In this document: piece after piece, positions 7,371 through 13,946 of the stretch
Numbering within the stretch: the stretch's first letter is position 1
Layout: each line of letters begins with the position of its first letter
From: Candidatus Zixiibacteriota bacterium
Lineage (GTDB): Bacteria > Zixibacteria > MSB-5A5 > RBG-16-43-9
DNA length: 20,853 nt
Direction of reading: 5' to 3'
Assembly (NCBI GenBank): GCA_029858245.1
Contig: JAOUFL010000009.1
Span: 1 to 20,853 of the forward strand
Made by a program: the position numbers and the translations under genes
The notes under the pieces: generated by a model
Told to the model about the DNA's origin: nothing
The model's input: only the letters and a program-made list of their open reading frames with translations
The model's database searches: none

Positions 7371-8050
7371 ATGCTTGAAAATAAAACTGCTATTTCCGGT
7401 ATAATTTTTCTTGGACTTGGCTTGTTTTTGTTTTTGTTCTCCTGTTCTGGCTTTTAAAAAAAGCACATCTGGTTAAAGATGAAAAGGGGAAAAAAGGTTA
7501 TGGTGGTTTAATCAGAGGTATTGTCTTTTTTTCATCACTCCTCTTTATATTTTTAGCCTGGATTTTTTTTATGATGCAAGATCATCTTCGATCCTTTTCC
7601 GAATTGATCCAGCAGGGAGAAGCTTTATCTATAAAAAAACTTGTCGGGGAAATCAGTTCAGAGCTCAGGGATGATTCATTATCAGTTTTAATATTCCATA
7701 CCAAGGGAAGTGAAGGGAAAATCTTTAAGGAGGAATTCGAAATTTCAGGGGCAAAGGAGTTCAGACTGGAAGCTGAAGCCCTATACTGGAAAAAGTGGCT
7801 GAATTACTTTGGCTTAGTGGATGGATACAAGCTTACCTTACTGGAAGCATATTTTCCTGATTCGCTCAAAGAAAAGATAAAAACCTTTGAGCTTTCCGGA
7901 GGTCCTACGGAGATCTGGAAGAAGATTTATGACTGGAAAAGATTTCTCTTTATGGTCAAACCTAAAAAGCTTGAATCGAACAACTTTACTTTTATCTCAG
8001 GGGAGACAAAGAAAATATATTTAGATGATAAGAAGTTAGTGGTGGAGTAA
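7371..8050 (+). pseudogene. Frameshifted gene for a membrane-anchored protein of unknown function
   Basis: ATG 7371 starts a frame (MLENKTAISGIIFLGLGLFLFLF...) with a strong transmembrane segment, but it stops after 28 codons at TAA 7455-7457. The -1 frame is open from 7385 and continues LLFWLLKKAHLVKDEKG, then a second transmembrane segment (IVFFSSLLFIFLAWIFF) and a soluble domain to TAA 8050. The joined product would be about 226 residues. The break lies in the T-rich run around 7422-7445, so one base has probably been lost, or misread. The longest intact piece with an ATG is 7571-8050, 159 residues. GGGGG at 7362-7366 may be part of the ribosome binding site. The soluble part has no family I recognise. 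Alternatives are a sequencing error or programmed frameshifting, although no canonical slippery heptamer is in phase. Confidence 0.6.
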
Positions 8051-8054
8051 AATC

Positions 8055-8151
8055 CAGTCATTGAGACCCACCTCTGGCGGGTGAAGCAATCTGTTCACCA
8101 ACATCTGGGGATTGCTTCGTCGTTCCCGTAAGGGACTCCTTGCAATGACTG
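8055..8151. repeat. Nested palindromic intergenic repeat
   Basis: The outer arms CAGTCATTG (8055-8063) and CAATGACTG (8143-8151) are perfect reverse complements, and so are the inner arms GAAGCAATC (8083-8091) and GATTGCTTC (8110-8118). The whole 97 bases can fold into a long interrupted hairpin. Its wording (CATTG... GAAGCAATC ... GATTGCTTCGTCG... CAATGAC) resembles dispersed repeats found between genes in many environmental bacterial genomes. It is non-coding. Confidence 0.6.
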
Positions 8152-8164
8152 AAAGGAAGTTTTA

Positions 8165-8326
8165 ATGCTAATTTATCTGGTAATCTTAGTTCTCTTGATA
8201 TTTGTTGTTCTTTTCCGCGAATATTTTTTCTCATTCCTCACCTTTATTTCACTCAGATTAGAAGGCAAAGAGCCAGATTTTTATATTCTTAATTCTTTGA
8301 GGGATGATTTGGCCCACTCTAGCTAA
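8165..8326 (+). CDS. Small membrane peptide, 53 residues, possibly a truncated gene
   Basis: ATG 8165 follows GAAAGGAAG at a good Shine-Dalgarno distance (about 6-8 bases). The product begins MLIYLVILVLLIFVVLF, a clear transmembrane helix, then REYFFSFLTFISLRLEGKE and a short polar tail ending DDLAHSS. It lies between the palindromic repeat and a stretch with no + strand gene, so it may be the 5' stump of a larger gene cut by rearrangement. I recognise no family. Confidence 0.4.
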   Translation: MLIYLVILVLLIFVVLFREYFFSFLTFISLRLEGKEPDFYILNSLRDDLAHSS

Positions 8327-8462
8327 TCGTTAATCTCCTGACCAGTAACTCAGATTTTATAAACTCGCTCGTAGGAATCTCATTTTCTTCGTTGGTGAGG
8401 ACATCAACGAAGAGCTTCGCATCGTCTTCTGTTTCCTTTTCCAGTTCAAGAATTAAGTTGAC
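8319..8462 (-). pseudogene. Possible reverse-strand gene remnant
   Basis: On the minus strand a 47-codon open stretch runs from 8462 to a TAG at 8321-8319. It reads ILELEKETEDDAKLFVDV, then LTNEENEIPTSEFIKSELL, and ends VRRLTIS. The charged, helix-like composition looks protein-like, but there is no ATG, GTG or TTG start and a TAA closes its upstream side. It overlaps the end of the 53-residue frame tail to tail. It may be the 3' remnant of a lost gene or chance. Confidence 0.22.
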
Positions 8463-8521
8463 TTATCTTTTTTGCGTATTAATATAAACAGTCGAGAGAA
8501 TGCATAAAATCTGGAGGTTTG

Positions 8522-9571
8522 ATGCCTGAGAATAAGTCCAATAGCGGATCAGCAGGACCACAACAAGAAGATATTATTGCAGTTGAAAAGTTAAGAGAAG
8601 CCAGGGAGAGGATTGAGAAAGAGATAAGGAAAGTTATTATTGGTCAGGAAAAAGTAATAGAAGAGCTTTTGATTGCACTTCTGTCCAATGGGCACTGCCT
8701 TTTAATAGGTGTTCCGGGATTAGCCAAAACCCTCTTGATCAGCACCATCTCGAGGATTCTGGATTTGAAATTCAGCCGCATCCAGTTTACCCCGGACCTT
8801 ATGCCCTCTGATATAACCGGAACGGATATAATTCAGGAGAATATAACTACCGGGGATAGGAGTTTTAAATTCATCCAGGGACCGATTTTCGCTAATATCA
8901 TCCTGGCAGACGAGATTAACAGAACCCCACCCAAGACCCAGTCAGCCTTACTGCAAGCCATGCAGGAGCACGAGGTTACAGCTGGAGGTGAAACCTATAA
9001 GCTCGCTGAGCCATTCTTTGTTCTGGCTACCCAGAATCCGATAGAGCAGGAAGGTACCTACCCCTTGCCGGAGGCTCAGTTAGACCGGTTTATGTTTAAT
9101 ATTTATATTGACTACCCTTCAAAAGAGGAAGAAAATCTTATAGTGAAAACCACCACCTCGGCTTATTTCAGGGATTTAGAAAAATTGATGGGAGCAGAAG
9201 AGATAATAAGGCTTCAGAAACTTGCACGAAAAGTACCGGTATCAGACCATGTGATAGACTACGCAGTAAAACTTGCCAGATATACCAGACCAAAGTCAAT
9301 GGATCCGCATACGATAGATAAATCTCTGGAGTATGTAAAAAACTGGATTACATGGGGAGCAGGTCCCAGGGCTTCTCAGTATATGATCCTGGGTGCCAAG
9401 ACCAAAGCCATCCTGGAGGGAAGATTCACCCCTTCCTGCGAAGATGTCCGGGCAGTTGCACTGCCGGTTCTGCGACACCGCATCGTCACCAGTTTCAATG
9501 CAGAAGCAGACGGTGTGGGGACTTTTGAGATCATTCAGAGACTTTTAGAAGATATTAAAGAATCAGATTAA
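8522..9571 (+). CDS. MoxR-family AAA+ ATPase
   Basis: A MoxR-type AAA+ chaperone ATPase of 349 residues in the cytoplasm. It shows Walker A GVPGLAKT (63-70), Walker B IILADE (126-131) followed by INRTPPKTQSALLQAMQE, the sensor-1 segment ATQNP (169-173) and LDRF (187-190). A C-terminal lid domain follows. GGAGG at 8513-8517 sits 4 bases before ATG 8522; an in-frame TTG at 8519 is too close to it. MoxR proteins act with VWA-domain partners in maturing or inserting cofactors into complexes. The DUF58 protein at 10202 and the BatA-like protein at 13947 are the expected partners. The substrate is unknown. Confidence 0.95.
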   Translation: MPENKSNSGSAGPQQEDIIAVEKLREARERIEKEIRKVIIGQEKVIEELLIALLSNGHCLLIGVPGLAKTLLISTISRILDLKFSRIQFTPDLMPSDITGTDIIQENITTGDRSFKFIQGPIFANIILADEINRTPPKTQSALLQAMQEHEVTAGGETYKLAEPFFVLATQNPIEQEGTYPLPEAQLDRFMFNIYIDYPSKEEENLIVKTTTSAYFRDLEKLMGAEEIIRLQKLARKVPVSDHVIDYAVKLARYTRPKSMDPHTIDKSLEYVKNWITWGAGPRASQYMILGAKTKAILEGRFTPSCEDVRAVALPVLRHRIVTSFNAEADGVGTFEIIQRLLEDIKESD

Positions 9572-9585
9572 AAGTTCTTGGGTAT

Positions 9586-9600
9586 CCCGCTTTTGGCGGG
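9586..9600. repeat. Short GC hairpin after the MoxR gene
   Basis: CCCGC (9586-9590) and GCGGG (9596-9600) pair around a 5-nt loop, 15 bases after the MoxR stop. There is no T-run behind it, so it is a weak terminator candidate at best. It may act as an RNA-stabilising hairpin within the cluster. Confidence 0.3.
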
Positions 9601-9659
9601 GTTAATAAAAAGATATAGATGTAGGCGATATGCTTCCACATCATCTCAAGGAGGGAAGT

Positions 9660-10034
9660 TTGAGAAAATTATTATTAATGGTCTTCTTTTTAGAATTGTT
9701 TCTATTACCAGAGTTTTGTTTTGCCCGGGTGTTCGAACTAAAACCGATTTCTAATAATATCACGCTTTTCCAGAATACCTATGATGATTGGAAAGGTGCC
9801 GGGCAAACTTTACAGGTTGTATTGATAAACAGCTTCAAACTCGGCACCTGGTTTACCTTAGAGATAACTGGCGATATTGATCGCAGTTTGCAGGAGAAAA
9901 AAAAGACCTGTCATTATTTTGAGTTTGGATTACTTAAAGATATTGCCCCTAAGTTCAGCCTGAATTATCAGAGGATAATCGGCACCTATATGGACAAGCC
10001 AGTTAACCAATTCGGCGTCAGGTTTTCATTTTGA
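9660..10034 (+). CDS. Small exported protein, probably an outer-membrane beta-barrel-like protein
   Basis: The best start is TTG 9660: AAGGAGG (9648-9654) lies 5 bases before it, and it puts RK directly before the hydrophobic core of a signal peptide (LLLMVFFLELFLLPEFCFA). An ATG at 9630 is in frame but has no ribosome site. The mature part, about 100 residues, alternates polar and hydrophobic residues (for example LQVVLINSFKLGTWFTLEITGD) and ends FGVRFSF. The terminal Phe preceded by alternating aromatics is like the C-terminal signal of outer-membrane barrel proteins. The length would allow only a few strands. No family is recognised. It sits between the MoxR and DUF58 genes. Confidence 0.6.
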   Translation: MRKLLLMVFFLELFLLPEFCFARVFELKPISNNITLFQNTYDDWKGAGQTLQVVLINSFKLGTWFTLEITGDIDRSLQEKKKTCHYFEFGLLKDIAPKFSLNYQRIIGTYMDKPVNQFGVRFSF

Positions 10035-10080
10035 ATTTTTAGCAAGTAGCTTGTAGCAAGGAGCAGATAAGCAGGTAAAA

Positions 10081-10184
10081 CAGGCATCTTGCTTGTTCGA
10101 ATGCCCAGACAAGATGTCTGTGAGCCACCAAATAGTTAGAAAACATAGCGGAGGTCAGAAGACCTCCAGTATCCAGATGGATAC
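10081..10184. repeat. Array of three stem-loops between the barrel-like gene and the DUF58 gene
   Basis: Three hairpins lie in about 104 bases. The first has 11-bp arms, CAGGCATCTTG (10081-10091) with CAAGATGTCTG (10110-10120), with one G-T pair. The second is GGAGGTC-AGAA-GACCTCC (10150-10167). The third, one base later, is GTATCC-AGAT-GGATAC (10169-10184). The last two are perfect with 4-nt loops. No T-tract follows, so terminator function is doubtful. They look like dispersed palindromic repeats and end 17 bases before the next start codon. Confidence 0.6.
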
Positions 10185-10201
10185 ACTCTAAATTAGGTTA
10201 T

Positions 10202-11095
10202 ATGCAAGATTATCACAGGTTTTTAAAGCCGGAGGTTATATCCAAGCTTGCGGGGATTGAAATCAAGGCACGTTTAGTGGTTGAGGGATTTATTGCAGGA
10301 CTGCACCGTAGTCCCTATCACGGTTTTTCGGTGGAGTTTGCTGAATACCGTCAGTATATGCCCGGTGACCCTTTAAGAAATATAGACTGGAAAGTCTATG
10401 GCAAAACAGACAGGTATTTTGTGAAGGAATTTGAGGAAGAGACAAACTTAAAAGCCTATCTTTTGTTAGATATCTCCGGTTCCATGGGATATTCTTCCAA
10501 CGGCGTCAACAAATTAGAATACAGCTCCTACCTCTGTGCAGCTTTGTCCTACCTGATGCTAAAACAAAGGGATTCTGTCGGCCTGGTAATATTCGACCAG
10601 GAGATCAAAAAGTACATCCCTCCCAAATCAACCTTAGGTCATCTGCACAATCTTTTGAGAGAGCTAGATAAACTATCACCATCAGTAACCACAGACATAA
10701 GCTCAACTTTACACCAGATGGCAGAGAGGATAAAAAGAAGGGGTCTGATTATTTTAATTTCCGATCTTTTTGACCAGCCGGAAGAAATAATAAATGGATT
10801 GAAGCATTTCAGGCATAAAAAACATGAGGTTATTGTATTTCATATACTGGACCCTATGGAGAAAAGCTTTGCCTTTGAAAAAGAGGCTGTTTTTAGAGAT
10901 GTAGAAACCAAAGAACAGATCTGGACGTCTCCCTGGCAGATAAGAAAGGAATACCAGAATAAATTAAATGAGCTTTTAAGCAGGTATACCTTAGAGTGTC
11001 GTAAAAGTATGATAGATTATGTGCAGTTGGACACTCAAGTTCCTTTTGATCGGGCTTTGTTTGCGTATCTTAATAAAAGGCAGAGGTTGTGGTAG
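10202..11095 (+). CDS. DUF58-domain protein with VWA-like fold, MoxR partner
   Basis: A 297-residue protein of the DUF58 family, usually encoded beside MoxR. The diagnostic segment, EFAEYRQYMPGDPLRNIDWK, lies at 45-64. A von Willebrand A-like domain follows, with an intact metal-binding DISGSM (90-95), a TTDISSTL segment and LISDLFD as the other metal-site elements. There is no signal peptide or membrane helix, so it should be cytoplasmic or peripheral. No strong Shine-Dalgarno precedes ATG 10202. Together with the MoxR gene at 8522 and the BatA-like gene at 13947 it forms the core of the cluster. Confidence 0.93.
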   Translation: MQDYHRFLKPEVISKLAGIEIKARLVVEGFIAGLHRSPYHGFSVEFAEYRQYMPGDPLRNIDWKVYGKTDRYFVKEFEEETNLKAYLLLDISGSMGYSSNGVNKLEYSSYLCAALSYLMLKQRDSVGLVIFDQEIKKYIPPKSTLGHLHNLLRELDKLSPSVTTDISSTLHQMAERIKRRGLIILISDLFDQPEEIINGLKHFRHKKHEVIVFHILDPMEKSFAFEKEAVFRDVETKEQIWTSPWQIRKEYQNKLNELLSRYTLECRKSMIDYVQLDTQVPFDRALFAYLNKRQRLW

Positions 11096-11103
11096 GATAG
11101 AGT

Positions 11104-11177
11104 CCCCTCTCCCCTTGCGAGAGAGGTTTAAGGGGAGGAGTTTACCCTCCCTTTTATTCCCTCCCTGCAAGGGAGGG
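11104..11177. repeat. C/G-rich palindromic repeat upstream of nfo
   Basis: CCTCTC (11106-11111) pairs with GAGAGG (11121-11126), and CTCCCC (11109-11114) could alternatively pair with GGGGAG (11132-11137). A perfect hairpin follows, CCCTCCCT (11159-11166) with AGGGAGGG (11170-11177) around GCA. The wording is typical of dispersed C-rich/G-rich repeats. A short frame over 11019-11204 crosses it but is an artefact. The hairpin ends 17 bases before the nfo start. Confidence 0.55.
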
Positions 11178-11194
11178 AAATTAAAGGAGGAGCA

Positions 11195-12034
11195 GTGCTT
11201 CTAATTGGTGCGCATATGTCGATAGGGGGTGGTTTTTTCAACTCCCTTTATTCAGGTAAGGAGCTTGGATGCACCACTATTCAGATTTTCACTAAAAGTG
11301 CTAATCAGTGGAAAGCTAAGGAATTAACTCCTGAAGATATAGAGAAGTTCAGGCAAGCTCAGAAGGAAACAGGGATTGCTCCGGTTGTGGGTCATGATTC
11401 CTACCTTATAAACATTGCTTCAAGTGAGAAAGAGCTTCTTCAGAAATCAAGAGAGGCATTGCTCCTGGAGTTAACCCGCTCGGAAAAACTTGGATTACCC
11501 TATCTGGTTATGCACCCAGGCTCAAATCCAGATGAAAAAGAAGGGATACAAAAGATTGCAGATTCTTTATCCTGGGTCCATTCCAGAAGTAAAAACTACC
11601 AAGTAAAGATCTGCCTGGAGACCACCGCGGGTCAGGGTAACACCCTGGGATATCGATTTGAACAATTGGCTGATATTATAAATCTGACTGAGGAAGACAA
11701 GAGATTAGGAATATGCTTTGATACCGCTCATTCCTTTGTAGCTGGATATGATATCAAAGATGAAAAAGCTTACCGGAAAACCTTCGAACAGTTCAATCAG
11801 ACAATCGGGATAAACAGGTTGAAAGTGATACATCTGAACGATTCCAAAAAAGCTCTGGGTAGCAGGGTTGACCGTCACGAACATATCGGTAGAGGCTTTA
11901 TTGGTCTGGAGGGTTTCAGGTTGATTCTGAATGACAAAAGATTTGAAAAGATTCCAAAGATATTGGAAACACCCAAAGAAGATGACTGGGATGAAAAGAA
12001 CTTAACCATCTTACGAAGATTAAATAAAGGATAA
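11195..12034 (+). CDS. nfo: Endonuclease IV (AP endonuclease, Nfo)
   Basis: Cleaves the phosphodiester bond 5' of abasic sites in base-excision repair. The 279-residue protein keeps all nine residues expected to bind the three-zinc cluster: H67, H107, E142, D176, H179, H213, D226, H228 and E258. They lie in GHDSY, MHPGS, CLETTAGQG, CFDTAHSF, HLNDSK, VDRHEHIGRG and LETPK. The start is GTG 11195, supported by AAAGGAGG just upstream; the product then begins LLIGAHMSIGGG as the family does. It sits inside the MoxR/BatA cluster and ends 4 bases before the next gene, though its role is unrelated to that system. Confidence 0.96.
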   Translation: MLLIGAHMSIGGGFFNSLYSGKELGCTTIQIFTKSANQWKAKELTPEDIEKFRQAQKETGIAPVVGHDSYLINIASSEKELLQKSREALLLELTRSEKLGLPYLVMHPGSNPDEKEGIQKIADSLSWVHSRSKNYQVKICLETTAGQGNTLGYRFEQLADIINLTEEDKRLGICFDTAHSFVAGYDIKDEKAYRKTFEQFNQTIGINRLKVIHLNDSKKALGSRVDRHEHIGRGFIGLEGFRLILNDKRFEKIPKILETPKEDDWDEKNLTILRRLNKG

Positions 12035-12038
12035 GATT

Positions 12039-13946
12039 ATGAAACCCAGAAGAATAATCACTCTGTTATTCTTAGTTTTAGCTTTATGTCAGCTTAATTT
12101 AATGGCTTCAACCTATCTTCAGGTTGAGCTGAAATTAAAGGAAGGGGTGAAGGGGGATTCTTTAAGCTTTTACACAGTGGACGAAAGAGAGTTCGAGGTC
12201 AAAGAGGGGATTATTGCCACCCTTTTCGTAGGTAACCTCACTATAAACTTAAACTATCAGAAAATTGACAGCACGAATCTTGTTTTTAATTTAGGTTTTT
12301 TCACTTTAGCCCCGGAGATGAATAGGCTTTTCAAAACTTTTCCCATGGGGCTGAATCATACCTACACATTAAAAGATATCAAGCTGAAAAAAGAAAGGGA
12401 GTTTCAGCTGGAGATTACCCCTAAAAGATTTCTGGAGAAGGAAGATAATTGCAGCTATCTTTTATCTGATACACTCTGGTTTTACAAGCAGAGTGTCCAT
12501 TATGCCTTTACTTTTATGGAAAAATCCCTGGCAGATTTTTTCTATAATATGAATAAGAACTATCTGGAGTTAGACTATGGAGAAATAAAACGGTATTTTA
12601 AGTTTCGGTATCCACAAAATTATAAGATAGATTATTTCATCTGTCCCTGCGAAATCTCAGAAGCTATCTGGGACAAAAGGCTTAACCTGAGTTTGGATCC
12701 GAGCAAACATAAAGTTTATGTACTTTTTGATAAGGAAAAGGAAAGTGTGGATTTTCCCGGGCCTTTACTTTTATTGCTTTATGAATTCTGGGGATATGCT
12801 CCCGCTTTCGTAGCTGAGGGTGCTTCAGGATACACCGGGTTAAGCCATTATTATGCTAAGAAGCTTAAAGATGATGGTTTACTTATTCCTTTATCCGATC
12901 TGGAAATAACTTCAGCTTACCGCAAGGCACCTGTTAAAATGGCTTTAAATGAAGCCTCATCTTTTATCAGCTTTTTGATTGATTCCTACAATATGAGCAG
13001 ATTTAAGAGTTTTTACTCTCAGGTTACCGACCTTAGCTTCGATTCAGTTTTCGAAAAAGTATACTCCAAAACCTTTTCACGGGTGGAGGAGGAATGGCTC
13101 TACTTTCTGGATCGATATAAGCCAAATGAAGCGGTGTTAGAGTCTGTTGCGGAGAGGAAATTCAATTACAGGTATTACCGTGAGACCATAGAGCTTTTAG
13201 AGGATGCCCTTAAGATTTATGTAAACTATTCAGAAAGAGAGAATATAATCAGGGTATTAAACAAGCTGGGAGGGGCTTATTTTTCCCTGGGTAAGTATGC
13301 CGAGGCTTTGAGGGTTTACAAGCTCAAGTCATTAAATGATACACTCAATCCAGGAGACCACTTTATTCTGGGCAGTCTCTATCTAATACAGGGAGAAAAA
13401 GATTCAGCTAAATTTGAATTCCTCAAAGCGCTAAGCCTGGATTCGGTTTATGCTGCTCCACAGATCAAACTGGGCGAACTTTTTCTGAATGAGGGTGATC
13501 TGGATAAAGCTGAAAAATCACTGGACAGAGCCAAGAAATTAAATCCTGGTATCTCTGATTGGGTAGAGATATATACTGGTTTAGCTAAAGTTTATTTTTC
13601 AAGGAATGATAGCACAAAAGCTAAAGGGAATCTTTATTCTGCTTTACAATCTTCCAATAACTATCTTTCATCCACCGGCGGTGTTTTTGCTAATCCCTAT
13701 GTGAAAATTGGAGAGGTATATCTTTCACTGGGCGAAGTTGATTCTGCACTGGTAACTTTTCAAATAGCAGAATTTATGGAAGACAGGCCCTTCTATCTGG
13801 GTAAGATTTATCTTAATATGGGAGAACTTTATGAGATGCAGAGGGATAGAGTTAAGGCTAAAATATATTATCAGCATGTCTTACAAATAGACTCAGGCTA
13901 TCAGGAAAAAGCATTAGCTCAAAAAAGACTTAATTTAATAAGATAA
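12039..13946 (+). CDS. Exported TPR protein with a degenerate peptidase MA-like domain
   Basis: A 635-residue protein. The N-terminus (KPRRIITLLFLVLALCQLNLMAS) is a signal peptide, so it should be periplasmic. After a beta-rich N-terminal part comes a segment, VYVLFDKEKES then LLLLLYEFWGYAPAFVAEGASGYTG (about 227-265 overall), that resembles the helix pair of gluzincin peptidase MA proteins. The zinc-binding HExxH is replaced by YEFWG (248-252), with E260 in AEGASGY kept, so catalysis is unlikely. From about residue 370 to the end are tetratricopeptide repeats (ALRVYKL, IKLGELFLNEGDLDKAEKSL and similar), which normally bind proteins. AAGGA precedes ATG 12039. The stop directly abuts the next gene. 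Peptidase relatedness is inference. Confidence 0.65.
   Translation: MKPRRIITLLFLVLALCQLNLMASTYLQVELKLKEGVKGDSLSFYTVDEREFEVKEGIIATLFVGNLTINLNYQKIDSTNLVFNLGFFTLAPEMNRLFKTFPMGLNHTYTLKDIKLKKEREFQLEITPKRFLEKEDNCSYLLSDTLWFYKQSVHYAFTFMEKSLADFFYNMNKNYLELDYGEIKRYFKFRYPQNYKIDYFICPCEISEAIWDKRLNLSLDPSKHKVYVLFDKEKESVDFPGPLLLLLYEFWGYAPAFVAEGASGYTGLSHYYAKKLKDDGLLIPLSDLEITSAYRKAPVKMALNEASSFISFLIDSYNMSRFKSFYSQVTDLSFDSVFEKVYSKTFSRVEEEWLYFLDRYKPNEAVLESVAERKFNYRYYRETIELLEDALKIYVNYSERENIIRVLNKLGGAYFSLGKYAEALRVYKLKSLNDTLNPGDHFILGSLYLIQGEKDSAKFEFLKALSLDSVYAAPQIKLGELFLNEGDLDKAEKSLDRAKKLNPGISDWVEIYTGLAKVYFSRNDSTKAKGNLYSALQSSNNYLSSTGGVFANPYVKIGEVYLSLGEVDSALVTFQIAEFMEDRPFYLGKIYLNMGELYEMQRDRVKAKIYYQHVLQIDSGYQEKALAQKRLNLIR

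Noticed and set aside
7422..7462. Programmed -1 frameshift site in the split membrane protein gene
   Set aside because: The T-rich run and the A7 run do not form an in-phase X-XXY-YYZ heptamer before the stop; an indel or sequencing error is simpler.
9586..9600. Rho-independent terminator after the MoxR gene
   Set aside because: The hairpin is only 5 bp and no T-run follows, so it is listed as a hairpin only.
10081..10184. CRISPR-like array or riboswitch
   Set aside because: The three stem-loops have different sequences and no regular direct repeats or known aptamer core.
11019..11204. 61-codon + strand frame across the DUF58 gene end and nfo start
   Set aside because: It starts inside the DUF58 gene and reads through the C/G-rich repeat; proline- and leucine-rich repeat translation only.
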